A stretch of DNA of 64,000 bases from Cordilura impudica. Its lineage: Eukaryota > Arthropoda > Insecta > Diptera > Scathophagidae. A program made the position numbers and the translations under genes. Shown one piece after another: positions 36,801 to 43,666 of the stretch. The first letter of the stretch is position 1. Every line of letters starts with the position of its first letter. Below the pieces are notes generated by a model. The model made no database searches, was not told the DNA's origin, and was given only the letters and a program-made list of their open reading frames with translations. Where the stretch lies: assembly GCA_963682025.1 (NCBI GenBank), contig OY821517.1, positions 50,221,662 through 50,285,661 of the forward strand. Direction: 5' to 3'.

Positions 36801-39800
36801 CATAATATTAATAGGCTAGGCGATTTCTTGTGTCTGATGTTTTGTTCTACCGTTTTATCTCGATTTTGACCAAACGTATATTATTTGAAAGGTATTTCTT
36901 TTTAGCCTTTTTGCAGATTTACAGATTTTTAAATTTTTTCCTTCATTTTGAGTAAATTGCATTTAAAGTTGCTACTAACACATACATAAAATACAATGCT
37001 ATGTTTGTGTTTATTAAATTTGTTAATGTGTTTGTAATAAAAATGAGTTTGTTTTGTGTTGATTTGTGAATTAGCTATAATTGATTAGCATACCTTCAGG
37101 GTCATTATTAAATGAAAAAATAAAATTTCCTAGAGTTTGCACTCGAATTTCGAGGGCTGGAGGGAGTCTGCTAGTATATATAATTATGTGTAATACTAAA
37201 TTTCTTTAAAAGACGCTAAATGCTCTTAAAAAGGAAAACGTAAAGCGAACACACTAAAGTGCTAAGTTGTCACCGCTTGCTGCTGCGTTAAAACAAAATA
37301 ATTTGAAAACTTAAATATCCTCCACATACACTTTTCACATATTTAAGTATGTGCTTTAGCTTTGTTATAGAAAACGAACTTCTAAACATTCATTCCAATT
37401 TAGATGGTGTAAGTTAAGTATTTCCATACAATAAAGTGCTCTAGGTTTGCTTTCTGCTACCAACCAAGTGTGAAAACTCTTATTTTGTAAATATTTTTAA
37501 TAATCACCCCTGTTCTTGAAACCACTATCACAAAAAAAACTCGTAAATGAAAAAATTCTTAAATTACGAGTTTTTTGCTGTTCTCTAATTTCAATAAGAA
37601 TATTTTTTCTCGTTTTAATTCACATAGAAAAGGTTTTGTGAAATCAAAACAAATGCCCTTTTTTTCTACTAAGCAGGTCTTAAAATATAAAGAACTAATT
37701 GATATTTAAACTCTAACATGTTTTTTATTGAACCTTGTCATTATTTTAAAAAATTAGACATTAATTTTATGAAAAAAAAATAACGATTTTAAAAAACGTC
37801 ACCTCGGTTTCTAGATAACATATGTTCTTAACTCAAACATATGTTTCCATTAAATAAATAAAAAAAGTGGTTTCAAGAAACCCAAAATTTCAATTTCATG
37901 TGATTTTAAATTCACTCTTATTCAAATAACAACGTTTCAAGAACAGGGCTGAATATCTTTAAACCCGTATGAGAGGTAATACAATATCAAGCCAACATTA
38001 GCGATTATCTGTATTATAATTCAAAGTTTCGTATGGCAATGCTTAAACAACAACAACAATAATAATAATTATAAAATTTTATTTAAGGTTATGCTACTTA
38101 TTTTTGAAAAAACTGTTAGTGAACCGAACTTTGCCCCAACATATGCAAAATTCTGCAAAGTGCTATTTCAAGATATCAAACCGGATAGTAAAAAAGTGTT
38201 CAATGCTTCGCTTATTAAACGTATACAAACCGAATTCGAGGTAAATGTTAATGATGCCGATGCCAAAAAACTGAAACTTCAGCCTCTAGTCGATAAAATG
38301 GAAGCAACAACGGACGCAAAAGAACGTATGGATCTGTTGGCTGAGATAGAGGATCAAGAGTATCAATTTCGTCGTCGAGCCTGGGGTACGGTGCGTTTTA
38401 TTGGAGAAATGTACAAACTGCAATCTCTGACCGCCGATCGTGTCCTATTGTGCATTGAGTCATTGTTGGAGCACGGCAGCGAGGAGAAATTAGAGTACAT
38501 GTGTAAACTCTTGACCACCGTCGGTCACTTGCTGGAATGCAATGGTGCAGAACATTCCACCAACAATATACGCATGAACGCAATATTTCGTAAAATCTTT
38601 GAGATCACTAGTGAGGCAAAATCGACAGCCAAATCTTTATCCGGTGATAAAATCACAACGAGTTCAGTAACAAATGCCAACAACGCCGGCTTGCAAACTA
38701 AAATTAGCAGTCGCGTTAGATTCATGATGCAAGATGTTATGGACTTAAGAAATCGAAAATGGGATCAGGCTGTCGCAGCCACAACATCATCGCATGGATC
38801 GTCGCAAAGTACAACCGTTACTGCAGGTTCGCAGCAACAGCAACAACAACATCAGCAGCAGCAGCAGCAATCGCAACAACATCGTAGACGGCAACATGAT
38901 GACAAAAACTATCAATCGGGCTCTTCTGGTGGTGGCAACTATGAAAGAGGTGCCCAACAACGTATGCAAAGTTATGCCAACAACAACCAACGACCGGTAC
39001 GTTTAATGATGCAACAAGATATGCGTGAATCAGGTGGTGGCAATTATTTTATGCAAAAACAACAAAAATCTCAATATGCCGTGCAACAAGAACAACAAAG
39101 TATTGATTTGAAAAAATTGAATTTTTTTCAAGGAGACGACACTTCACAGACAACAACTGAATTGGGCAACAAATTTATATACCAATGGCGTACGTCAGGA
39201 AAGCAACAATCACAAAACGCTACAGCTGGCTTTCCACAAACCACGACAACTTCTACCCTAACTACGACATCACCGTACCAAAAACAACAACAACAATATT
39301 TAGGTGGTAGCGGCAAAGGTCAGGCGGGATCAAACTCTATGAACAACCGCAATAGCTTTAAACGACAAACTTCTAATCAATTTCAAGTCTTATCATCTTC
39401 ACGTGATTCACAAGAACAACAGCAGGATAACCATCAGCATAGCACTGGTAATATGGATAGAAACAAATTATCGGCCAACAGTAGCAGCAATGACAATGCC
39501 TCCGACGAAGATGACAAATCGATTTTCTCATCGCATTCAACCAAAGAGAATCAAAAACTTTTAAATCATCTCATTGAAGAGTTTTTAGACTGTCAAACAT
39601 CCAATACTGAAGCTTGGCAGGATGAAATTCTAAGCACTTGGCAATCGATTACACAAAAACAACAAATTTGTTTAATATATTACTTACTTTTGGACTATTT
39701 GCATTTGACTGTAGTGAAGAAACTGCAAAGAACTGCTTGTGCCTCGATTTTCGCATATCTGTTGCGCTGTGGCGCCTTCGAAAAGAAAACATTTGCTCGA

Positions 39801-40835
39801 GCTTATGAACAATTTGCCGAAGAATTTCCTGATCTATTGGTAGATGTACCCAATGGCTGGACTTATGTCTTTGAGTTTTTGGGTCCCATTTTACACGAAC
39901 GTCTACTACATTTCAATGACATCTGGCAACCCAACTGGCAGGATGATCGTCATTTTGTGGAGAGATTTGTTAATGCATTAGTGCTGTACTTTACCAAAGA
40001 ATTTGGCGCCAATTATGTTCGTGATTTATGGCACAAGGAATATAAATTAGATGGTGGAGAAATATTCATCAGCGATCAACAACAATGGGAGAAATTCATA
40101 CATCAATATCAACTTAAATTTATCTATGATCGTAATACAAAGCCACACAGTGAACTGGGCCATAATAAGAGCTCATCGTGCTCCAATGCAGCCTCGGTGG
40201 AACAAGTCAAACGTTTAGAGATGCTTTTAAAGACAGCCAATGACTGCGATTTAGCCATAGACTATATTAACACTAATGTAAATATGAATAATAGTTTCCT
40301 AAGAAATTTAACACAATTCCTTTGCTGTGATTACGCTACTGCAATGATATCAACGTCCTCATCATCGACTGTTACCACAACTACGATTAGTAGCAGCAAT
40401 AGTAGTACATGCAGCAACAGCAGTCGAACGAGTACAGCTAGCAAGAAAAATGGTAAAGATTTGCCAACGCCTCCACAACAATCGTCATCATCAGCCAACA
40501 GGCGGCAAACCCAGTTAAATGTGGAACTGTTTCGTAAAAATTGTCTGCCACTGTTGCGTTTATGTCTAGATGCCCAAGAAGATTATGAGGTAACTTGCCT
40601 GCATGCGGTAGTTGATTCGATACAACAATCTCATGAGATATGTACATCAAACCAATTAATAAGTAGCATTTTTGATATATTATACGATTGTGAAGTGATA
40701 GCAAAAGAATCCTTTGAAAAATGGTATAAACAACGGCAGCAGCAGCAGCAAGAGCAAAATGAAAACGCAGTTGGAAATACACAACATCAATCATTGAATG
40801 CCCATCTGCAAACATATATGCAAAAGTTATTTTAG
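18483..40835 (+). CDS. eIF4G: eIF4G, translation initiation factor scaffold (spliced, 5 coding exons)
   Basis: Large cytoplasmic scaffold of the cap-binding complex eIF4F, which bridges eIF4E, eIF4A and eIF3. Joining 18464-20667, 21963-22208, 22389-23117, 24606-25768 and 38088-40835 gives one frame of about 2356 codons from ATG 18483. All four introns are GT-AG with matching phases (1, 1, 1, 0). The order is: Q/H/N-rich low-complexity N-terminus; a conserved AIPIIDPITNEKIKID motif (the I-x-DP motif of eIF4G); a possible eIF4E-binding YSLDELK; EDIKLSECENAW; MIF4G beginning KVRGILNKLTPDNFDVL and continuing VMLLIFEKTVSEPNFAPTYA; MA3 (NHLIEEFLDCQ..., FARAYEQFAEEFPDLL); and a C-terminal acidic/aromatic W2-type end (ILYDCEVIAKESFEKWYKQ). 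The length exceeds that of Drosophila eIF4G through Q-rich expansions. Paralogue identity (eIF4G1) is inferred; no alignment was run. Confidence 0.93.
20714..21750 (+). mobile_element. MULE-like element with CCCGAAA-array TIRs, in eIF4G intron 1
   Basis: The long inverted ends share a CCTTGAAGG/CCTTCAAGG motif, then TGCGGAAAATTTCCCG, then arrays of AATTTCCCGAAAAC and AATTTCCCGAAATTAC on the left (20735-20925) and their complements on the right (21590-21735). The interior holds a FLYWCH-type zinc finger fragment, which is common in Mutator-like (MULE) elements. Outer target duplication was not resolved. Confidence 0.7.
21273..21580 (+). pseudogene. FLYWCH-domain MULE protein fragment
   Basis: The frame from 21273 reads MPLEFLDSEKVKPRLLLNGF, then FLYHDDG and VYWRCILYRGKHCTVRVIT, matching the F/Y-Y-W-x-C FLYWCH finger pattern. 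A frameshift follows, after which ELKDLARTTTSSGHELIARA continues the region that normally follows the finger. It is only a short N-terminal remnant of a transposase-type protein. Confidence 0.65.
21963..22208 (+). CDS. eIF4G: eIF4G coding exon 2
   Basis: Acceptor TAATTTACAG|TC, donor AAAA|GTAAAT. It enters in phase 1 (G+TC gives Val) and leaves in phase 1. It encodes an 82-residue Lys/Ser/Thr/Glu-rich linker (KSTSQNDKDEAAKQD...). Low complexity; no domain. Confidence 0.82.
22389..23117 (+). CDS. eIF4G: eIF4G coding exon 3 (N/Q-rich linker)
   Basis: Acceptor TTCTGTTACAG|AT, donor TCTAAAA|GTATTT, phase 1 on both sides. It encodes about 243 residues dominated by Asn and Gln runs, with a basic patch (GGRKNRKVAKRTKENQKKS). 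No folded domain is recognised. It keeps the frame with exons 2 and 4, which is the main support. Confidence 0.82.
23280..23735. repeat. Degenerate tandem repeat in eIF4G intron 3
   Basis: Three diverged units share the order AGATATAA-GC, a CCGCCAAAA-type motif, GGCAACCC, a TTACCGTC-type motif, GGGGC-CAAA or GGCAAA, and CTACGACRCTTAG. A C-run (CCCCCCCTCCCCCCCCCC) begins the block near 23310. Confidence 0.5.
23812..24390 (-). mobile_element. Deleted Tc1/mariner-superfamily element (579 bp) in eIF4G intron 3
   Basis: TA duplications at 23810-23811 and 24391-24392 and perfect 15 bp inverted ends AAGGGTGATTTTTTA are visible. It retains only the C-terminal third of a transposase. Confidence 0.9.
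23936..24310 (-). pseudogene. Mariner-type transposase, C-terminal fragment
   Basis: The minus-strand frame contains WIQQDGATCHTAR (second catalytic Asp) and RSGPVNWPPRSCDLTPLDYF (third Asp about 36 residues later), then the usual FLWGYVKAHVY. The N-terminal DNA-binding part and the first Asp are missing, so this is a non-autonomous derivative. The same family, with much more of its transposase, sits at the right edge of the window (63176-64000). Confidence 0.9.
24606..25768 (+). CDS. eIF4G: eIF4G coding exon 4 (eIF4E-binding region, start of MIF4G)
   Basis: Acceptor TTTTTCTCAAG|TT, donor CAACAA|GTAAAT, phase 0. It carries RYSLDELKDF (Tyr codon at 25124), at the place expected for the eIF4E-binding YxxxxL motif, although a Lys replaces the usual hydrophobic residue after Leu. 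IHLSLHEDIKLSECENAWQP and KKVRGILNKLTPDNFDVLLK follow and open the MIF4G domain. The donor interrupts MIF4G, and translation past it hits a stop only in intron sequence. Confidence 0.9.
25769..26540. other. Proximal part of eIF4G intron 4
   Basis: AT-rich non-coding sequence following the donor. No repeat family recognised. Confidence 0.6.
26560..27650 (+). pseudogene. RTE-like LINE, 5' fragment (endonuclease end and RT palm)
   Basis: Frames in succession encode an endonuclease C-terminal region (RVAAAKKEIQALRKFDVLKL), the linker, and the start of reverse transcriptase: NYKAPGPDNINPELLK, CRNWRGITLLSMINKIIANI, EQAGFRS* (in-frame TAA where GRSC is normal), then LVFIDFEKAFDTLSHDAIWK with the first RT Asp. 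The gene stops at 27650 because a second LINE is inserted; its continuation is at 29151. Several stops make it inactive. The clade is by recognition only. Confidence 0.8.
27651..29150 (+). pseudogene. I-clade-like LINE (RT end plus RNase H), inserted in the RTE-like LINE
   Basis: It begins inside RT (LLWVTTINSLLRILANKGFQ, then CYLDDVAILL as the YxDD box) and continues with an RNase H domain showing all four acidic positions: YYTDASSLHG, ELVAIKE, IFTDSLAAI and GNEIADELA. A TGA at 28523-28525 interrupts WIP*HSG. The 3' end is a short CCTAACCTAACCTAA repeat at about 29133-29150. The element is 5'-truncated, as is usual for LINE insertion. Confidence 0.82.
29151..29972 (+). pseudogene. RTE-like LINE, 3' fragment
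   Basis: It resumes the interrupted RT directly after the nested LINE: KGVSRKIIEIIQELYRNVNC, then AGVRQGCILSPLLFNVVLDI (RT domain B/C), KTKVMRINS, a frameshifted thumb, and the characteristic C-terminus LRRKWRWIGHALRKPPDDVT with GRRRGRPAHTWRR. The segment between about 29360 and 29390 appears to lack the YADD box, so part of RT is deleted. Inactive. Confidence 0.82.
30078..30247. repeat. ~170 bp inverted-repeat (foldback) segment
   Basis: The left arm 30078-30134 (AAATAATTTTATAAGAGCC ... CCAATTCACAATTC) and right arm 30201-30247 (GTGAATTGCC ... TATAAAATTATTTATT) are near-perfect complements with a 66 bp loop. The arms share GGTATGCTAATCAATTTTAG with the middle of H1 Helitron copies. Confidence 0.7.
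30566..31344 (-). mobile_element. Fly repeat family M, copy ii
   Basis: Reverse-oriented copy of the 17103 repeat: TATACCCTATACCAATATGTGG at the left end, GTCCGTCTGTCCGTC in the middle, and TCGGTTTAGACCGACTATAA at the right end. Confidence 0.72.
31345..31713. other. Intron spacer
   Basis: No coding or repeat signal recognised. Confidence 0.5.
31714..32092 (-). mobile_element. Non-autonomous Helitron-like element H1, copy e
   Basis: Reverse H1 copy from TTGCAGATTCCAGCACTCGA (terminal CTAG mutated) to TATTAATATTATAGA before T. Confidence 0.73.
32277..32740 (+). mobile_element. Fly repeat family M, copy v (degenerate, no microsatellite)
   Basis: It begins TATAGTCGGTCTAGACCAGA and ends with a TAGGGTACAA-like edge. 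The interior is internally deleted and lacks the GACG tract. An A-run follows. Confidence 0.6.
32741..33059. other. Intron spacer
   Basis: A-run then unassigned AT-rich sequence; nothing recognised. Confidence 0.5.
33060..33426 (+). mobile_element. Non-autonomous Helitron-like element H1, copy f
   Basis: It runs from TCTATAATATTAAAAGGC after A to GGAATCTGCTAC; the last base of CTAG is changed. The palindrome CTCGAATTTCGAG is intact. Confidence 0.75.
33427..34047. other. Homopolymer-rich spacer
   Basis: It contains several long A and T runs (near 33573-33620, 33859-33888, 33976-34032). No gene. Confidence 0.6.
34048..36333 (-). mobile_element. Pogo/Tigger transposon (2.3 kb), nearly complete
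   Basis: TA duplications at 34046-34047 and 36334-36335 and inverted ends are visible: CAGTACAAACTCGATTACTG on the left, CAGTGCGAACTCGATTACTG on the right, read inward. The subterminal regions carry several copies of a GTTGCG-TAACCGAGT-type motif. The body encodes a pogo-type DDD transposase on the minus strand. It lies in eIF4G intron 4. Confidence 0.93.
34378..36033 (-). pseudogene. Pogo/Tigger (CENP-B/Jerky-like) transposase, one frameshift
   Basis: The start is ATG 36033. The N-terminal psq-type HTH reads LTIKQKSEILNKLDKNLSVK, followed by a CENP-B-type second HTH (EKALYKWFLKQRE, GWCSNFKKRHGI). The catalytic Asps are in YNADESGLF, LLLDNAPCHP and QPMDQNVI, the DDD set of pogo elements. A small indel near 35360-35365 shifts the frame (KVKIFVLVKH* instead of ICLGKALNPRAFKGFENN). 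An AT-rich GT-AG intron of about 58 bp appears at about 35170-35225 between WFHDTFVPE and VRSYLQSKGLP. Apart from the frameshift the protein looks complete, ending KKTQSKISDFFKK. Confidence 0.87.
36334..36798. other. Intron spacer
   Basis: AT-rich, nothing recognised. Confidence 0.5.
36799..37174 (+). mobile_element. Non-autonomous Helitron-like element H1, copy g
   Basis: It starts TCCATAATATTAATAGGC and ends GAGTCTGCTAG before T. The 3' end carries a small GGAG duplication between hairpin and CTAG. Confidence 0.75.
37505..37951. mobile_element. TIR element family C, copy 2 (447 bp, internally deleted)
   Basis: The ends CACCCCTGTTCTTGAAAC and CAGCCCTGTTCTTGAAAC (read inward) match copy 1 at 9770-10719. 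The first ~300 bp and last ~150 bp match copy 1, and the middle is missing. Flanks AAT/AAT. Confidence 0.78.
38088..40835 (+). CDS. eIF4G: eIF4G coding exon 5 (MIF4G end, MA3, W2-like)
   Basis: Acceptor TTTTATTTAAG|GTT in phase 0, joining CAA|GTT from exon 4. It continues MIF4G (VMLLIFEKTVSEPNFAPTYA, RRAWGTVRFIGEMYKL, MCKLLTTVGHLLE, SSRVRFMMQDVMDLRNRKW). A Q/N/S-rich linker follows (38770-39530), then MA3 (LNHLIEEFLDCQTSNTEAW, TVVKKLQRTACASIFAYLLR, ARAYEQFAEEFPDLL) and a C-terminal HEAT/W2-like region ending SIFDILYDCEVIAKESFEKW and a Q-run. The stop is TAG 40833-40835. A 2.7 kb exon with no intron is notable beside the huge intron before it. Confidence 0.93.
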   Translation, partial: VMLLIFEKTVSEPNFAPTYAKFCKVLFQDIKPDSKKVFNASLIKRIQTEFEVNVNDADAKKLKLQPLVDKMEATTDAKERMDLLAEIEDQEYQFRRRAWGTVRFIGEMYKLQSLTADRVLLCIESLLEHGSEEKLEYMCKLLTTVGHLLECNGAEHSTNNIRMNAIFRKIFEITSEAKSTAKSLSGDKITTSSVTNANNAGLQTKISSRVRFMMQDVMDLRNRKWDQAVAATTSSHGSSQSTTVTAGSQQQQQQHQQQQQQSQQHRRRQHDDKNYQSGSSGGGNYERGAQQRMQSYANNNQRPVRLMMQQDMRESGGGNYFMQKQQKSQYAVQQEQQSIDLKKLNFFQGDDTSQTTTELGNKFIYQWRTSGKQQSQNATAGFPQTTTTSTLTTTSPYQKQQQQYLGGSGKGQAGSNSMNNRNSFKRQTSNQFQVLSSSRDSQEQQQDNHQHSTGNMDRNKLSANSSSNDNASDEDDKSIFSSHSTKENQKLLNHLIEEFLDCQTSNTEAWQDEILSTWQSITQKQQICLIYYLLLDYLHLTVVKKLQRTACASIFAYLLRCGAFEKKTFARAYEQFAEEFPDLLVDVPNGWTYVFEFLGPILHERLLHFNDIWQPNWQDDRHFVERFVNALVLYFTKEFGANYVRDLWHKEYKLDGGEIFISDQQQWEKFIHQYQLKFIYDRNTKPHSELGHNKSSSCSNAASVEQVKRLEMLLKTANDCDLAIDYINTNVNMNNSFLRNLTQFLCCDYATAMISTSSSSTVTTTTISSSNSSTCSNSSRTSTASKKNGKDLPTPPQQSSSSANRRQTQLNVELFRKNCLPLLRLCLDAQEDYEVTCLHAVVDSIQQSHEICTSNQLISSIFDILYDCEVIAKESFEKWYKQRQQQQQEQNENAVGNTQHQSLNAHLQTYMQKLF

Positions 40836-41404
40836 CATTGATTTCAAAAATCGTAATATAAATAACGCTGAAAAACAGGAATAGTCCTCAATCATCCAAC
40901 CCCCCCCCCCCCCCACCCCCCCTCCCTCCTTAATCATCCTCCCTCATCACCTTCTTATAGACTGCAAATACATACATTTAGCCTATGTTTTAATTTTAGT
41001 TACTAATAGAAAATCACATACTAATTCAAAGATGTTATGATTGAAAGGTCCCCATAATATGCTTCTTTATAATTACAAGAAAGGCAGGATCCTTAAGAAA
41101 AAATTGAAAGAAAAAAAAAACAAATTATAGAAAGTTTTTGAATTAAAAAAAAAAAAAAAAAAAAATACAAATAACACAAAATTAATAATTGAATATAAAT
41201 TTACCTACTAGGAACTAGTACTAAAAAAATTGGCCGTAAATTAGTATTTACAAAACAAATGTAAATATAGAATTCAAAAAAAAAAAAAAAAAAAAAAAAA
41301 AAATTAAATTAAAAATTTCTAGATTTAATACATTTCCAGCGAACTAAAACAAAAATTGGAAGTAAAATAGTAACATTCGTTAAAAATCATATGAAATCTC
41401 GTTT

Positions 41405-41410
41405 AATAAA
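41405..41410 (+). terminator. Candidate eIF4G polyadenylation signal
   Basis: Canonical AATAAA followed about 20-40 bp later by T-rich sequence. Other AATAAA copies further right make the actual site uncertain. Confidence 0.4.
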
Positions 41411-41966
41411 ATCTCATTTTTGTTTCATTGCAGTTAACAGTATTTTTATTTTATTTTTCTTTCTTAAATTTCATGTTATTTATAAATTTTAGTTTTTTAA
41501 GTCTTTTTTATGCTAAAATTAACATTTGAAATGTTTAAAAAAAATTTTTTTTTTCGACACACTTAAAACCTGTTTTTAAAACAAGATTCTTTTATAACAA
41601 AAAAAAAAAAAAAAAAAAAAAAAAAATTAAATAAAAAGAAAACTAATTCTGTTTAGAATATATAAATGCAAAATTTTCTTAAGATATTCTGCCTTTAAAA
41701 TAAAATTTTCTTATAATACGTATTCTTTTTTTATATAATTATTATTAAAATGACACACACTACCAAGTTCCTTATAAACATATAAAAAAAAAGATTTAAA
41801 CGCCCGCTTAGAAATGGCCAAGTGTAAAACTTAATCACTTGCAAATAAATATTAAAAATTAGCAACTTTGATTTAATTAACGAGAGCAAAACAATTTTCT
41901 GTGAGCTAAATTTTTTATTTTTTTTTCGAACAATGAATTATTATTGTAAATTTAAAAGAATAGGGA

Positions 41967-42094
41967 GTTTTCACAAGGGCTCTTGCAAACATTTGCAATG
42001 GTTGCAGATAAATATTTGACTTGCAAAGTTTGCATTGTAATCGTTGCAAATAAATATTTGTCTTTGCAAAGTTTGCAATATCCCATTGTGAAAA
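41967..42094. repeat. ~128 bp mini TIR element containing a ~54 bp tandem duplication
   Basis: Inverted edges GTTTTCACAAGGG and CCCATTGTGAAAA. The interior repeats a TTGCAA-TAAATATTTG-CTTTGCAAAGTTTGCA unit twice. Confidence 0.6.
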
Positions 42095-43479
42095 AACAAG
42101 GGAAATTATTTTTTTATTTTATAAATTTTCGCTTTATATTAAAAAAAAAAAAAAAAAAAAATACTGAAACGCGAAAGGCGTTTCAAAGGAAAAAAATAAA
42201 TTGTATAAAAAATAATTTCAAATGTCTGACAACTATTTTTTTTTTCTAAATGGGCCTTTAAACTTTTCTAATATTGTTTAATGCATTTAAAATTGCTTTG
42301 TTTTAATCCACCACCCAAAACCCTTAATATTATTTATAATTTTCCTAAATTCCTTAAACATTTTGATATTAGTATTAAAACCTTTTAGTACAAAATACAA
42401 AAAAAACATTATTTCATAATCATTATTTTATTTGTTTAAAATGAAATCGGGAAGGCAGTCCTTATAACTAATTTGCAGCTATATAACAAGAACAACAACA
42501 AAAAACAACCACTTAATAACGTAAAAACTGAAAAAATAAAACAATGTCAACACTTTTTTTTTCAAAAAAATACTTATAAAATGTCATTAAATTGAAAAAA
42601 AAAAAAATCTTCAAAAAAAAAAGCCTACAATAAATATAAACAAGCTAACAAATGAAATGTCTGAAATTTATTAATATATATAAAAAAAATACTTATGTAA
42701 TTACGATTAATTAAATTGATTTTTTTTAGATTTAGTCTACCAGGTATATTTTAAAAAATTGACTTTTGAAAATAAACAAGAGATAAGATTTTTTGTAAAA
42801 ATCTAAAATATTTATTTTTTAATTTATAAGTTTTCCATTCCGTAACAAATAATAACACAAAACCATCATTTATATTTATTTAAAACAATTTCAAAACTAT
42901 TAATTTAGAACAAAACAAATTCATATTTATATAGCAAACTTATTATAAAACAAGAAAAAAAAAAAAACAAAAAAAAAACAAAAAAAAAAAACACATACAT
43001 ACATAAATAGATATATAAAACAAATTATAAACAAACAAAAAATAAATATGAAGTAAAAAATATAAATTAAAACAATTAATTAAATTTAGCATTAAATCAA
43101 TTAAAGAAAACATTGAAATAATTATAATTAAAAAAAAGGAAGCAAAAAAATAATAATATAATAATTTACTATAAACTGAAGAACAAATAAATTGAATTTT
43201 TGTCTGGTTACCTTAACAGAAAAAGTAATCTTTAAAGAAATAAAAATGACTTTTAAAGTTTTGGTGCCAAGAAAACCATCACATAGCTGGAATGATAAAA
43301 AAAAAACACAAAAAGCAACAAAAAAAAAATGTGTTTTATTTAAGGGCAAAACCGAACTCATTTTTTATATATGGATTTTTTTTTTCAAACCTAATTCAAA
43401 CACAACATGTCACTATTAGGTTATTTATTATACTTTTGATTTATAATTTCTGTTTTAAAATAATATTTCCTATAAAGCC

Positions 43480-43666
43480 ATGGAACGTAGAGGTCGAATA
43501 CCGGTAGCGAAATATCGCACCCAAGAAGGTAAAACTCGCAGTCGCAGTAGAGTCCGGGAGCCAGACTACAATGAACAGGATCCCGAAACTGATCTGTTTA
43601 CTTTGCTCGAAGATAACATAGCCTTGAAAGAAGAAAACAAGGCTCTCAAATTGGAAATAGAAGATC
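43480..43666 (+). CDS. Coiled-coil gene, exon 1
   Basis: ATG 43480; donor GAAGATC|GTATGT. Translation past the donor runs into intron T-runs. A possible 5' UTR acceptor (TCCTATAAAG) lies just before the ATG. Product: basic N-terminus and first heptads. Confidence 0.82.

Larger units (their letters stand above)
40836..43479. other. eIF4G 3' UTR and AT-rich intergenic spacer
   Basis: After the stop comes a C-run (about 40901-40923), then long A-runs. AATAAA at 41405-41410 is the first good polyadenylation signal, about 570 bp after the stop. The remainder is A/T homopolymer-rich sequence without genes, except for a small TIR element at 41967-42094. Confidence 0.6.
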
